Shown here: piece by piece, positions 1-13,499 of the stretch
Layout of the letters: every line of letters starts with the position of its first letter
How positions within the stretch are numbered: the first letter of the stretch is position 1
Assembly (NCBI GenBank): GCA_037176885.1
Contig: JAWWNJ010000092.1
Coordinates: 310,001-374,000, forward strand
Direction of reading: 5' to 3'
DNA length: 64,000 nt
From: Favolaschia claudopus
Lineage: Eukaryota; Basidiomycota; Agaricomycetes; Agaricales; Mycenaceae
The notes under the pieces: model-generated
The model's input: only the letters and a program-made list of their open reading frames with translations
Database searches by the model: none
Told to the model about the DNA's origin: nothing
Translations under genes and position numbers: made by a program

Positions 1-2694
1 CCCTTCGCTGTCCTCTGCTGTCCTCCGCTGTTCAGAACGCATAGACAGATACACCATCGGGCCTGCACGGACATGGCAACGCCGGTCCTCTCCAACATTC
101 GGATCTCGACGCGCTCTCTCCCCCAACAAATAGAAGCTGATAATCGTGAAAACACGCCCTCAGCTAGTATTGGATGGACGCGCCGCTTGCGGATGAAGCC
201 GGCGATATCTTGATCAGCCTGATTTGATTCACCATCATTTCTGAACGTTTGGATGGATGGACGAGTACCCCGAATGCGCAATGCGGCACGAAAGACCGAA
301 TCCGATACTGTCCGAGGGTAGCCGAGAGCGGTGAGTGTCTCGAAGTGATGTCCTACTCGAACGAGGGAGAATAATGTTGTCCTGTGAACAGAGGACGTTG
401 TTGAACACACCACAAGTACGACGTTGATAATATCGAAGGGACTATGAATACACCTCGAAATTGCCGGACGGCTTTCAGCAGGTGTGGGTATCTCTTAATG
501 AACGAGCTAAGTATGAATATCGGGCTCTATCAGGTCCGCCAAATAGCCGGGCAATCTTCAAGAGGCACTGCTGAATCAGTGCTGATCATGACGGTTGGCT
601 ACGGTTGTGTAGGTCGATTCCTGTCGATTCAATATCTAATCTAGGCGGATGATCCGGGTATTTAGACTCACAGACAGAGTGTTCACTGTTATGCGTTTGT
701 CATGGGCAAGGTCCAGCCTCGGTTAACCGGTTAGTCGGACCTGAACGCGACGCTCAGCTTGCACAACAAATGTAAGTACTAGCACAAAAGATTTACTTGC
801 ACTTACGCCTCACTGGAGTATTTCTCCCGGCTTCCGCCGCCTAGTTCCGCCCGGGAAAACTCGCCTCGTCCTTCCAAAGAACGAGATGCGATCCTGACCG
901 TGCAAGGACAACGGAACCTTCCCATCAAAGATAGCTATCATGATACAAGGCAACCTCTTCATTGAACTCACGGGAGGAAAGAACATGATCATCGAGCAGT
1001 GACATAGACGTCCGAGTCGCGGTCAGCGCTGCGGGTTGACTTGTTCTGGAGCTACTTGGGAGCCACAAGAGACACAGAAGAACGCTCAGAGCATTTAGAA
1101 GGACTGAGCAGTCGATTGGCGTATAGCGACATATGACTGACTGAGACCTGAATTCTGAACATATTGATTGAGTGGAATCATTGGTATACATGCATGCAGG
1201 TGTTGTTCCCGAGATGGTATCCTGGAAAATGACTTGTTCTCTGCCAGTACATATGTCTAGCAAGCTTTTAAGGTTAGAATAAGGTGATTGGGGGAGGAAG
1301 CACTTTGGCAGTACCTCCAACGACAGGAACATGATATATTTGAAGATGTTGTCGCGTACATTGCCCGCAGACAAGCGCCAGTTCGAAGAATCAGTTCATG
1401 AATCATGGCTATCGGTCTCGTATCTGGTTACTTCGCGCCACGGTTTGCCAGCCGGGAGCTTCTTTCTACGATAAAGGGTCAAGCGAAAGGTATACTTCAC
1501 TACATACAGATGTGATACAAAGAGACGTACCCCAACTCTCGAGGCATCTCGACGTAGCCTGTTGTGTCGTCGATGTTCAGGACACGGGTAACTTCCACCG
1601 CTGGCCGATCAGGACATCTACTTACGAGTGGGCAACAGACAGACACAGACAGAGAAGGGAGGGGTTGATGCGGGAGTTGGAGGGATGGAAAGCTTACATG
1701 CGAAACAAACGCGGAATGGGAACGCAGTGGATGGTAGGACGGCCATCAGAACCGTGTTTAGGAACGCAACTATATTGCATGATTTCCGCGATTTTGCAGC
1801 CCGCGTCCGCCACCGCCGCTTCGTCGTTTTGCTTAGTTCCCATCGCGTTGCGGGCGACGCCTCGAGGGTTTAGCACTTAGGACAAGTGGGGTGGAAAGAA
1901 AGAAGGAACGTGACGCGTGACGTAACGCGTTTGATGGGGCAAAGTGGGGTAAACAACCAAGAAAAGCGCTGAACTCATCAAGAACTCATCCGCGCGCGCA
2001 GCAGCACACACCCGTAATAAAATCAATCAAAGACAATCCCCTTGGATTCGGGTTCCATGGTACGGATTTTGAAATATGTAGGGGTTACAGGTGGTTACAC
2101 GCTCTTGGGTTATTCTGGAGGTAAGTATTCCTTCAACCGTGTTCTGTGCAACATGAATGCCCGACACAAAACTCAATTTTGTCGAGCAGTCAACACACGC
2201 ATGCACCACTCGCATGTAGACAAGTAGGCATGGAGAGGTTGAACTTGAATCAAAGGCATACATATGTTCTGACTCACGCTTCGTATTCCAGGGTCTATAA
2301 TCGAAACCACTCTTTGAATAGCTGATTCACGCCGTAAAGGCCGTTGCTTCGCGAGCGGGTGATGTAAAATTGTCTGGACCCACGCCTGTGTGCATAGTTT
2401 CATTTTGTTTCCATAGCCAGCGAGTAACCCAGGTGGAACGAACATTATCACACAGGGACGGAGATGTGGAATGAGCGCTCGTTGTATCTATCGACGCCAA
2501 TCGCGGACGAGTCGACCGGTCGTCGAGAGGCCGGGAAAGCGACAACGAGAGAGTGATGAGCGATCCACCGTGTACGGAACAAACATAGCGTACTTGATGT
2601 TATTGAAGATGCGTTTCAAGCTTATTTTGCACAGCACAGGCGCCTGTAATATGACCCTGCTAAGTAATTGCTCACTTGAGAGTAGCGATTCAAG
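1..2694. other. Gene-poor stretch, no supported gene
   Basis: No reading frame here shows recognisable protein similarity or a convincing series of exons. The first 31 bases hold an imperfect repeat of a TGTCCTCYGC unit. A TGACGTAA motif inside the palindrome-like GCGTGACGTAACGC lies at 1915-1928. The longest frames (for example 1398-1880) have no family features and irregular composition, so I treat them as chance ORFs. Confidence 0.5.
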
Positions 2695-3799
2695 CTATGT
2701 CCTCTTACCAATGTCTGGTGCGTTTCCGGAAACGTCTATGAACCCTCCGTCTGCCCTCAATGTCAGTGGGGGGTTGGGAAGAGCAACACGAACTGCCACC
2801 TCTCATTCCGAAATGACCACTCGCTTGGAGGTTTCTACCCGCGAGAAATATTGCGTCCCCAAGATACCCTGTTCGTCGCCCTCTGTCAATATGACCCCAT
2901 TGTTCGACAAGGAAAATTGGATGCCAGCGTCGATGGCACGCTGAACATCCACAAAAATAAGAATCTGCGACGACCCCCGCATGCCTAGGAAGCATTTGCT
3001 TTGAAACCTCGGGAAAGCTCAGAAAGAGTAAGGCTTACCGCTAATGACACCTTCCCCCACAACACCCTGTGCCAAGTGGATGTGGTTTCGCGTCATTTTC
3101 GAAAGCCCTTGGACAGATATGGATTCCCATGCAGCCCTGGTGGTGCCATGTACTGCCATTCCCGTGGGGATGTCCGAGACCGAAAGGATGGGCTTCAAGT
3201 CGAGTTTGACCGACTGTATCCAGGTGAGTGGAGACCTCAACGTTGGAGGGATTCAGCATACCTTCATCGAGTGTCCCTGGTTTGCCTTGATACACCAGGC
3301 TTCCGCGTCCTCCTCGTAGACGAGATCAAACCGTTGCTTCGAGTCAGCTTTGACGATATCCTGCAGGGCTTCAAGAGTCAGAGAATTCAGTTTTGGATTG
3401 GCAAGCTAGCAGTTAAATTTGTTCGGTGTGTTTCAGCGATAGGAAGACCAAGATATGCACCAGATCCGTGACTCGGACGTAGCCGTCTGGACGCATCGGA
3501 AGACGCTCGCTCTGAGCTCCATGCCTCAGCAGCCAGGACAGAGTTTTTGAGAGTTGGACGTCGGCAGAGTCTTTCAACGGATTCCCTCTGAGCTTTGCTG
3601 AAGGGTTTGATGATCCACTCCGCTTGTTCTCCGACTTCGACGTTGCCGGTTTCTTGCGATTCTGACCAGAGTTCTCGGAGTTTCTTGAAGGTGTGTACGC
3701 AGATGTATCCATATTCCGAGACAGGTTGCGAGCAAGAGAATTGTGGATAGGAATTTTCGATACAACCGCTCTTCGCGTCAGAGACCAATTCACAAGCAT
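2695..3799 (-). CDS. TPT1: tRNA 2'-phosphotransferase (Tpt1/KptA family)
   Basis: The family removes the 2'-phosphate left at the splice junction of spliced tRNAs, using NAD+ and giving ADP-ribose 1'',2''-cyclic phosphate. Four exons join cleanly. After a Ser/Arg/Lys-rich N-terminus comes LSWLLRHGA, then RPDGYVRVTDL, VHGTTRAAWESI, HIHLAQGV and LIFVDVQRAIDAG, which cover the two KptA lobes and the conserved Arg/His residues. Introns interrupt the gene after VTDL, after GHSMK and after VISG, all with GT-AG ends. The first ATG (3799) gives a basic leader that could be a mitochondrial presequence; a second in-frame ATG at 3712 would start at MDTS and is equally possible. The gene is divergent from SAHH with 193 bases between ATGs. 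The frame stops at 2695 just after GNAPDIGKRT, although a GTAAG there leaves room for one more exon. Confidence 0.9.
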
Positions 3800-3992
3800 T
3801 CAACGTCTGCAATTCACGTCGGTGAGCTTGGTGTTTCCTACGAGATATTGAATATTTCTGACAGTCGGGTTTGTGAGTGGATGGAGGGATCAAGTTCGCG
3901 TGCCGGCACGTTGCCGGAGCATAAAGTGGGATCAGCCAATCGATCAATCCAAAATCTTTTTTCTTCTCTCCCTTCACGTTCCCTTCTAAAAA

Positions 3993-5755
<1,763 letters not shown>

Positions 5756-6381
5756 ATGGCTTATCATTGCAGACGGCCTCAACGAGCCCTCGCCACCCCA
5801 ACGGGATCTTCAACGTCCTTACCTATTATTGCGTGGATGTCGTGTGTCGTTCCGTGGAGATCGTATTATTGTGTCGGTCTGGCAGAGGCAGGGAGATGCT
5901 CCGCTTCCGGGGAGTCGTGGATGTGTAAAGACTGTAATGTAACGTTCGGGTAGAATCACGATATAGGCCTCAACGCGCCTTCATGATTGCATGTCTGTCT
6001 GAAGCTTAAAAACTGCTGTTGAAAGGCTGAAGGCTGAGCGCTGAGTAGTGCTTGGCGAAGCGCTTGTCGGTGATCCAAGATTTCCTTTTGACATCTCCCT
6101 TCCTTTCACGTTAGACTGTGCTCGTCGACGCGTTTCAACTACGATTTACTCTGCTTTACTTTGGTCTCAACCTGGGGTCTAGCATTGGCATATATCTTCC
6201 CGCTGGATGAGGTGGTCACGGCGACGCGCGCGGGTCTGATGTCAGTGATCAGCGCTGGCCTTCAAAAACTCAACTCAGCTTTGACCAGTGCATCTTGCTT
6301 CACAACCCTCACCCCCACTGACTACAACTAAAACAACTGCACTACTCATACAGTAAACGTTGACCTGGAATACGGTATACG
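5756..6381. other. Intergenic, no gene seen
   Basis: This holds the 3' flank of SAHH and the 5' flank of the next plus-strand gene. The short frames are low-complexity continuations of SAHH intron and terminator sequence. I see no RNA gene or repeat. Confidence 0.5.
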
Positions 6382-8207
6382 ATGTCGCAAGACGTCTCGT
6401 CCCTTGGACCCATCGACCCAGCATCACTTTCCAATGAAAACGATGAACAGGAGAAGTCGGCGCCTTGGATTGTGCGCAAACTTGTGGGGGTAAGTGACTT
6501 TGATTTTGCGATAGTGTATCGCGATATATGTACTCATGAAGAAGTGTGTTCACTAGTCGATGACTGGTCGAATTGTGTTGTCGAGCTATGAGTCTTTGCG
6601 CGCTGCTGGGACTTCGGTGGTGTGTCTTTCGCCGGTGAGTAATCTATATCAATGGGAAGTTGGAGTCTTCGATGGCAAGCGATCTGCTGGTCTGTGCCAG
6701 TGTTCAGTTCTCGAATGGCCTCCAGCTTCCCATACGATCTGTATTCCCCGTGCTAAAGCAGTCCTCATAGTGGGGAGACTCATCGCCACTGCTGCTGCCC
6801 TGCATTCGTTTTCGCGATCTGGCAGTACACACAGTCATTGCCGCCACAGTGAGTCGGCCGCATCGAATCTTACAACACGTTGAGTTCAAATGAACCTGGT
6901 ATGTAGGGCGGGATGGCCGTCGTCGCAGCCCCAGTCTTGGGACCGATTGTCGGAGAGGTCATCTCTACATTTGGCGACACCATCCTAGTCGAACTCGGAA
7001 TCCACGCCGGATTCTCGCTGACCACCGCTGCCGCAAACGATCTCCTCATCGACAAACCCATCAAGGCAGTCATTCCCATTCACTCGAAACGACTAGAGAC
7101 GACCGCGATTAAGGAGCTGCTCATTACCCTCAAATTCAAGATAACGATGACGGATGCGGCGCTTGGGTTTTATCGCAGTAGTGTGCACAAGTGCGCGTCG
7201 TTATTTCATTTTCATTAGGTTCTCTTTTTGACCAGGGAATAGGGATAATTCACTCTTTGCGACTGTGAAGGACTATTTGGCCGTTGAGAAGGGCTGGTTT
7301 TCGCCTTATCTGTTTGCCAGTTCCCGCAGGCCGGTGATTCCGCGCACTATGAAGCCCGATATCGTCTTCTGCCATGGTCCGTTCCTGGAGGGTAAGCAGC
7401 ATGGGTCTTTCAGCCATGTGCGGTGATTGATTCTGTCGCAGGGGATTATAGAGTGGGCCAGACTCTCCTAAAGGAATCTGCCATGGTCATCACCCTCTGT
7501 GCTGAACCCGCGCCCGCAACCCCCGACTCTGTAGCCCATCCCAAGCCTCACCACGCACTTTCCATCCCATCCATCAAGAATCTTCTCCACTCGCGTCCCT
7601 CGTCGCCATCGGAGCCAGAACACACCCTTACGGCCCTGACCCCACCACCTGAGCCTCGCCGGATGGTCATACTGTGCGTTGGACTCAAACCACACCGCAC
7701 ACTGTGGACCACCTCCGCGCGTCCAGGGGAAAGCGTCATCAACTACATCCTGCTCAACGGATGCCCAGCCATCGTCGTGCCCGTCAAAGTCGGCGCGCCG
7801 CTCGTCGCTTGGGACGCGCTGACGCTTGAAGAGCTGTGGAAAGTTCCTCGTATGTTCATCCTCCTCTTTCGTTGTCGTCGAGCGTACGTATTGACTAGGT
7901 GCATGCAGTTCCTGAGGACGACCCCGAAGCCGAGAAGACCACCGTCGAGCAGGGCAAATTCGGTGGAATCGTCAACGTATTCTTTGAATACCTGGATCTA
8001 TGCGTCGACTGGCAGCGCGTCGTCGTTTCAGGATCGGGATCGGGATCGGAGCCTTCTTCGACCCCGGCTGAGATGGATCCGCGCAACGCACTCAAGTCGG
8101 CGCTCGGACTGCTCGTTGCGGCGGCGATTCGGAGTGGGGGCAGCAAGGAGGTGAAGAAAGAGGTCGACAAGGAGCGGAGTGGGATCGCAATGTGGCGTAT
8201 ACCATGA
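6382..8207 (+). CDS. Conserved protein of unknown function, copy A of an inverted pair
   Basis: I do not recognise the family. The gene model is firm because the same exons occur in copy B at 22.8-24.5 kb. It starts MSQDVSSLGPIDP, then WIVRKLVG splices to SMTGRIVLSSYESLRAAG, CLSP splices to WGDSSPLLLPCIRFRDLAV, and IAAT splices to GGMAVVAAPVLGPIVGE. The middle part contains LVELGIHAGFSLTTAA and KELLITLKFKITMTDAALGFY. The C-terminal half has FCHGPFLEGDYRVGQTL, a Pro/Ser-rich loop, RRMVILCVGLKPHRTLWTT, GCPAIVVPVKVGAPLVAWD and a final Lys/Glu-rich helix ending in MWRIP. An alanine/glycine/valine-rich stretch near residues 80-110 could be buried or membrane-associated. No catalytic signature is evident. 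Reading straight through the first intron meets a stop, so splicing is required. Confidence 0.8.
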
Positions 8208-8368
8208 CAGATCTTAAGTCAATCCCGGTTTCGACTATGTATGTACGCGCACGTTACCGTGTCGGGATGCTGTGCTCTGGCATTTCTTTGACAGCTTGAT
8301 TCATCGTGAATGGAGGCTGCGAAACCGAATGACTCGCACTGGATGCTCCTGTCCAAAATTGAGATACA

Positions 8369-8376
8369 TATAAAAG
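8369..8376 (+). promoter_or_regulatory. TATA box of the NADAR gene
   Basis: A TATAAAAG sequence lies 65 bases before the ATG at 8434, a normal spacing for a fungal core promoter. Confidence 0.5.
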
Positions 8377-8433
8377 ACGCTGTTGGGAATCTCCCTCTCC
8401 CCTCATCTCAATCACTCAACGCCCGCGATTGAT

Positions 8434-9104
8434 ATGCGCTCTGCAGCCGACTTCACCTTTTTCTGGTCCACAAATCATATCAAGTCAGTCTGATGTTCCA
8501 GTGAAGTGAACAAGGCAGTCTAAATTTGACTGTACATACTACAGTGGATGGGCGTCGCAATGGTATCGAGCACCATTCACCGCAACTGTCAACATGAAGG
8601 GTGTCGACCGAGAGATATTGTTTCTTTCCAACGAGCACTGGATGATGCTCGTCCGCATTCTTTGTGTCACACCCAACCAAGAGAATGGCTGATCCGACAT
8701 TGTTTTAGCAAAAAGCGCTGTTGTTCACGGACCACGAAATAGCGGATGAAGTGCTCTCCATACAGGGTACCTCCAAAGAGGACATGGCGAAAGTGAAGAA
8801 GCTTGGGCGGAGAGTGAAGGGATTCGAGGAGGACGTTTGGGTGGAGAATCGTGAACGCATTGTCACCGAGGGCACGGTACACAAGTTCCGGCAGAACGCA
8901 AACTTGAGGAAGAAGTTATTCGCGACTGGGGACATCATGTTCGTCGAGGCGAGCCCGTTTGATAGGATTTGGGGCATAGGATTCACCGAGCAGAGCGCCT
9001 TGTCGCAAGACGAAGCTGAGTGGGGACTGAATTTGCTCGGGAAGGCGTTGGTGGAGGCAAGACGGGTGTTAAGGGAAGAGGAGAAAGAGAGAAAGGACTC
9101 GTAG
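8434..9104 (+). CDS. NADAR domain protein (YbiA/RibX-like N-glycosidase fold)
   Basis: Proteins of the NADAR (NAD and ADP-ribose) family include bacterial YbiA and plant domains that cleave N-glycosidic bonds of riboflavin intermediates; others are proposed to act on ADP-ribose derivatives. Three exons give MRSAADFTFFWS, then HINGWASQWYRAPFT, then LFLSNEHWMML joined to QKALLFTDHEIADEVL. Later blocks are LGRRVKGFEEDVW, VHKFRQNANLRKKL, FVEASPFDRIWGIGF and EWGLNLLGKALVEARRVL, the standard order for this roughly 170-200 residue single-domain family. The second intron has a less common GTCCGC donor but a good TTTTAG acceptor. The protein ends in a charged EEEKERKD tail. The substrate in fungi is not known to me. 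Confidence 0.88.
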
Positions 9105-11027
9105 GGATCGTAAACTAGTTTGACTTCCGTGAAGGATACTCGTTTTTGATGTGTTTCCTTTATTGAGGAGAACGGAACGCTCGGGTTGGTCAAGGGATCA
9201 TGTGCGGAAAAAGCGACGGCAGGGAGAAGTGGAGAGAATCCGAGGATCGGAAGTTGAACGGCATTTGAAAGAGCCAGCACATCAGGAATTTACAGGCGAA
9301 ACTTCCATTCGGATAAATGGGTGAGAAGAGACGAGGTGGCAATTGAAGAAAAAGGGAAAAACGCGAGGTTGGTAGTCAACAGAGAAGATGGGAGAGACTG
9401 TGCGGAGGTTGACGTGAAGTGAAAGGACGATGCAAAGGACTGCTGGTGGGTACAAGGCAAGGAGGTCACAGGACAGAATGGATCAAAATCTGGGTGAAGA
9501 TGTTGCGGGGCTTAGGAGAGGGTAAGCACTGTCCACCTAGCTAGAAGCCCCGAAGCAAAAGCACAATCGATTATCACGAGACTGGCGAAATAGAGACCGC
9601 GACGGGGAAGAATTGGAGGATGAAAAGAGGCGAACCAGATGAAAACGGCCTGGATTATTAAGCGAGGAGGGTAATGCCGACACGCCGCAAGAGTAACGAA
9701 GGGGGTGATGAGAGGGAGTTACAGCTCCCATCCAAAGCCAGTGGCAGGAAATGAGAGATGGTGGTGGTAAAAGAGAGAAAGACGAGTTGTGGATCATTGA
9801 TGTCAGCCACAATGACATTCGCACGGTTGAATCCAAGTTGAACATTGGCTGAACTGGCGCTTCTCTGGCCCGACGTCGCTCAGCGAGCATCCTTGCGCAC
9901 TTGCACGTCCCACCAAGCCTTCTTCTTCTCTCATTATCTCGCAATGGGAGGCGTTGTGATTTTTTGCAACTAAAAACCCTCCTTTGCGAGGAAAACGTTG
10001 CGCCCTCAGACTCGATTCCGTGCGCCGCTTCTCGTACAGCACCAAGCACAGAAAGGTCAAACTGTTCACCGGTCGGCACGTTCCGAAAGGGGGCCTAGCT
10101 GGCAAATATTATCCTGACAAGAAAACGAGGTCCTACTTCCCATTCAAATATTTACGATGCTTAGACTGACCCCAAATCACACACCTTCATACAGTGTTCG
10201 ATTTTGTTCGTTCACTTCAATACCCTTCAATTCAATCACACTAAGTACTTGAAGGATAGAACGACTATTGAATAGTTACGTCTGCGAGCCGTCGGCACTG
10301 ATTCTATGCGATGTTAGAACTGTGAATTGGCCTGGCGGTCGAGACGGGATCCCGTAAGGTCAGTGCACTTTTCTAACGTTGTAAGTTATTGTGGCGTCAG
10401 GTGGCGCGTTGCCTGAGCTGATAAATGACAATTAGGTTGGGGCAGGAAGCGTCGTTATTCTTGGTCACATATGTGGGCAGGGGGCCAGCGCTCTTTTGGA
10501 CGGCCTTCTACTGCCAATGATAAGCCAAGGATCAGAATCGAGTTGAAGCGCCAGGCCCACTGTAGTACGATCGAGACTTTATCTAGCCTCAGGTCCCCGC
10601 CCGCTGCCCCGCATCGCCCCATTTTACGTCTCACAAACCGTATAGAATTATTTGCATCAATAACTTGTATTGCGGTCAAGTTGAACTGTTTCAGACTGTT
10701 TCGTGCTCTTGCAAGCGTGGGAATCTTAGAGGGCAAATATATGAGCCTCGCTTGAAAATCCCGAACCTTGCTGCAAATCCGTGTGCCTCGCTAGAAATCC
10801 ACAACGGTCAACACACCATCAACGTTGTACCTAATCTCTTACCTAACGCGATATCAACCTTCGCGGGAAGGGTTTTAAGCGCAGTCTTCCTTATATCTGT
10901 TCGTTTTAGGAAAGTGCCCCGCCCCTCTCGTTTCACTACTTGCACCGGTTCCCCGCCGGCAAATCGCTAGTCTTCTCACCACTATCTCTGACAATCTCAG
11001 AGTCTCCAACCACCTCCTCCGCCCCCA
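9105..11027. other. Long intergenic stretch, no supported gene
   Basis: About 1.9 kb between the NADAR gene and D-amino-acid oxidase has no recognisable coding sequence. The part around 9180-9480 is purine-rich on the plus strand. A minus-strand frame at 9537-10079 has no family features. Near 10745-10800 a short unit resembling GCCTCGCTWGAAATCC appears twice. It may contain old repeat-derived DNA, but I cannot name an element. Confidence 0.4.
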
Positions 11028-12495
11028 ATGCAAGACCTGAAGCAAGTCGTGGTAATCGGTGCTGGTGCGGGCTACACTTTCCTTCTTTGGGTTCTTGCAA
11101 TCAACTCCGACAGGCGTGGTTGGTCTAACCACCGCCGTAAGAATCCAAGAAAGAGGAGGATATCATGTGGAAATAGTTGCAGAAACTCTACCCAGCGATC
11201 CAAAGAGCATCAAGTACACGAGCCACTGGGCGGTGAGTGATACCAGTCGGCGTTGGCTATTCTTGCTGTCCAAAAATCCAATCAATTCTCTGATCAGGGA
11301 GCGCATCATGTCAGCCTTGCTGGATCGGATGTCCGTCAACAGAGTATGTGGCCAATCTGGTCAAAGATTTGCTCATAACGAAGTTTCTAGAAATGGACCA
11401 AGAGACATTCAAGACAATGTGGGAGCTATCGGCCCCGGGAGGACCGGCAGAGGGCTGCTTTCTGCGTATCCATCAGGAGGAATATTACGCAGAGGGCAGG
11501 GCAAATCCCGAGGTTCTGAAAGTGATGCCAGAGGTGCGTTTCCGACCTCCAAATTTCGTCGACTCGTGAGCCTGACTGCAGCTAGTATCAAGCGCTGCCG
11601 ACCAGCGCTTTGCCGCCGCAATGCGTGGAGGGGATCTCGTTCAAAACTCTTACCATCGACAGCCCGGTCTACCTCAATTATCTCTTGTCGCGCTTTCTTG
11701 CAGCAGGAGGTTCGATCGTCCGGGGCAGTGTTCAGCACATTGCGCAAGTCATCGAGGGAGGGTCCGGAATATTCAGTGGACGCAAGACCCTTGCTTCGCC
11801 CGCCGCGGTGGTCGTTTGTGTAGGACTTGGCGCCCGAACTCTGGGAGGTGTGGAGGACAAAGACATATACCCCATTCGCGGTCAAACCGTGGTACTTCGT
11901 GCGCCATGGATCAAGTTCGGTAGAACTATCAGTAGCAAGCTTGGTCTCTGGACATATATCATCCCACGTAGGAGCGGTGATGTGCGGCAAGTGTATATAC
12001 TTTCCCTTGACAGTTATTGAAGCACCGCAGATCGTGGTTGGCGGCATTAAAGTAGAGAACGATTGGTCAGTGCTTTGTCGTCATTGTCGACGTCGTAGTA
12101 ATCTTGGTTGACGCACGGTCCAGGTACCCGGTTCCGCGCCACGAAACGACCGAGGACATTTTAAGACGCGGTTTCGCGCTTTGCCCAGAGCTCGCTCCCC
12201 CTGAGGTTCGGGCTCAGCGCGAGCCGGTGCTGGAGGATCTTCAGCCGATAATCATTGAAGAAGGATGCGGACTGCGACCAGGAAGAAAGGGCGGGATCAG
12301 ACTTGAAGTTGAGTGGGTCACTTCCCAAGATCAGAAGAAGGTCCCAATTGTTTTCAACTACGGGTGAGCCATGTCTTTGAAGGCATACTCTCCTGCTCAT
12401 ATTGTTCCTGCAGGCATGGGGGATACGGCTACCAGAGTTCGTGGGGGTCCGCGACTATAGCCTCAGAGCTACTAGAGAAAGCGTTGGCTGAGTAG
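11028..12495 (+). CDS. DAO1: D-amino-acid oxidase (FAD-dependent)
   Basis: The enzyme oxidises D-amino acids to 2-oxo acids, ammonia and hydrogen peroxide. The N-terminal exon gives MQDLKQVVVIGAG and splices to VVGLTTAVRIQERG, forming the GxGxxG dinucleotide-binding site. Downstream are YTSHWAGAHHVS (family FAD/flavin contact region), FRALPTSALPPQC, LLSRFLAAGGSIVRG, VVVCVGLGARTLGG, PIRGQTVVLRAPW, the block YIIPRRSGDVIVGGIKV, and the C-terminal signature FNYGHGGYGYQSSWGSA. All introns join in frame. The protein ends ELLEKALAE, so it lacks the peroxisomal SKL-type tail seen on many fungal homologues; another targeting signal or a cytosolic form is possible. Its stop is only 42 bases from the stop of the opposing Nudix gene. 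Confidence 0.93.
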
Positions 12496-12537
12496 AACGA
12501 TGTGGAGTAGAGACAGGTCATTTTGTTACCTTTTGAC

Positions 12538-13314
12538 TTAGATTATGGCCAATTGTTCAGAGATTCCGACCCACCACCTTCTGGGAACGTACTTTTCACC
12601 CTCCTTGACAAAGTCCGCGCGGGCAGAAAAGCGCTGATTGGTAAGAAGTAGAGGTAGCCAATGTCGGTCAGACTCCCACATATTATCGAACGGGACGTTG
12701 TCTTTATCAAACCATTCGGGCCGCATCTCATCTGACCTTCGCGCCGCAGTTAGCATCTAATTGAGCTGTTCCACATGAGAGGCATGAAAAGCACTCAGTG
12801 ATCGCTCCAGTGTAGTCTTCGGCGCGAAAGATGTCTATATGCGCCCATTTTTCTCCGGGAACGACAAACAGCAATGTTCCCGCATGAGCCAAGGGTGCTG
12901 TGATTCCAGCTTCTTCCTGAATAGTCGCATCCGTCAGATCGAGAATCAGCGAAGAAAACGCGTCTCAGTGGTCAAAGCACCTGCAGTTCACGTTGAGCCG
13001 CGTCTAAAGGGCTTTCGGAAGGTTCGACTTTGCCACCTACAAGGCGTTAGACAACAAAAGCGCTGGAAAATAGAGAATCCTTACCGAACCCATTGTACCT
13101 GGCAGACACCATAAATTTCTTCAGTGGACGCGAGCGAATAACGGAACTTGTGTACGCCCAAGCCTCGCTTCTTATACCCAAGCAAAATTCGGTTATCTTT
13201 GACAATAAACGCGTTGGTATAGTATCGAATTTCTGCAGGAGGGAACCAATCGTCCAAATTTGAGCCCCAGGCGGCAACCTCACGCAGATCGCTCGGCAAA
13301 CCAGGAGGAGACAT
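12538..13314 (-). CDS. MTH1/NUDT1-like oxidised-nucleotide Nudix hydrolase
   Basis: MTH1-type enzymes hydrolyse 8-oxo-dGTP and related oxidised nucleotides to monophosphates, cleansing the nucleotide pool. The start MSPPGLPS is at 13314. After an extra N-terminal segment of about 25 residues come YTNAFIVKDNRILLGYKKRG and YNGFGGKVEPSES. The Nudix box reads G-x5-E-x7-REL-x-EE-x-G-I (GKVEPSESPLDAAQREL then QEEAGI) and is split by an intron after REL-Q. The tail contains EMRPEWFDKDNVPFDNMW and DRHWLPLLL, which closely follow the human MTH1 C-terminus rather than other Nudix families. Introns also sit after GLGVHK and NGFG. The model stops at 12538. It is followed upstream by mL44 on the same strand. 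Confidence 0.9.
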
Positions 13315-13499
13315 ATGTAGAAGGAGTGAGAAAGTTGAACAATGTGACACTGCTGTGACTGCGAATTTCTTCAAATGCAGGTTGCTTGCGAGTCGTAGCA
13401 GGGGGGTCCCGGAGTGCAAAGATAATATAAAGATACTATTCTAGGCTTTGAGCTCTTAGATGTCTCGTCAGACTTTTATTCCGCACAAAGATGTCGTTA

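Noticed and set aside
2057..2337. Possible small spliced gene beginning MVRILKYVGVTGGYTLL before a GTAAGT donor
   Set aside because: The first segment looks protein-like, but I could not join it to a second exon with any recognisable feature, and no family comes to mind.
9537..10079. 180-codon minus-strand ORF in the intergenic region
   Set aside because: No ATG-supported conserved block, irregular composition and no exon structure.
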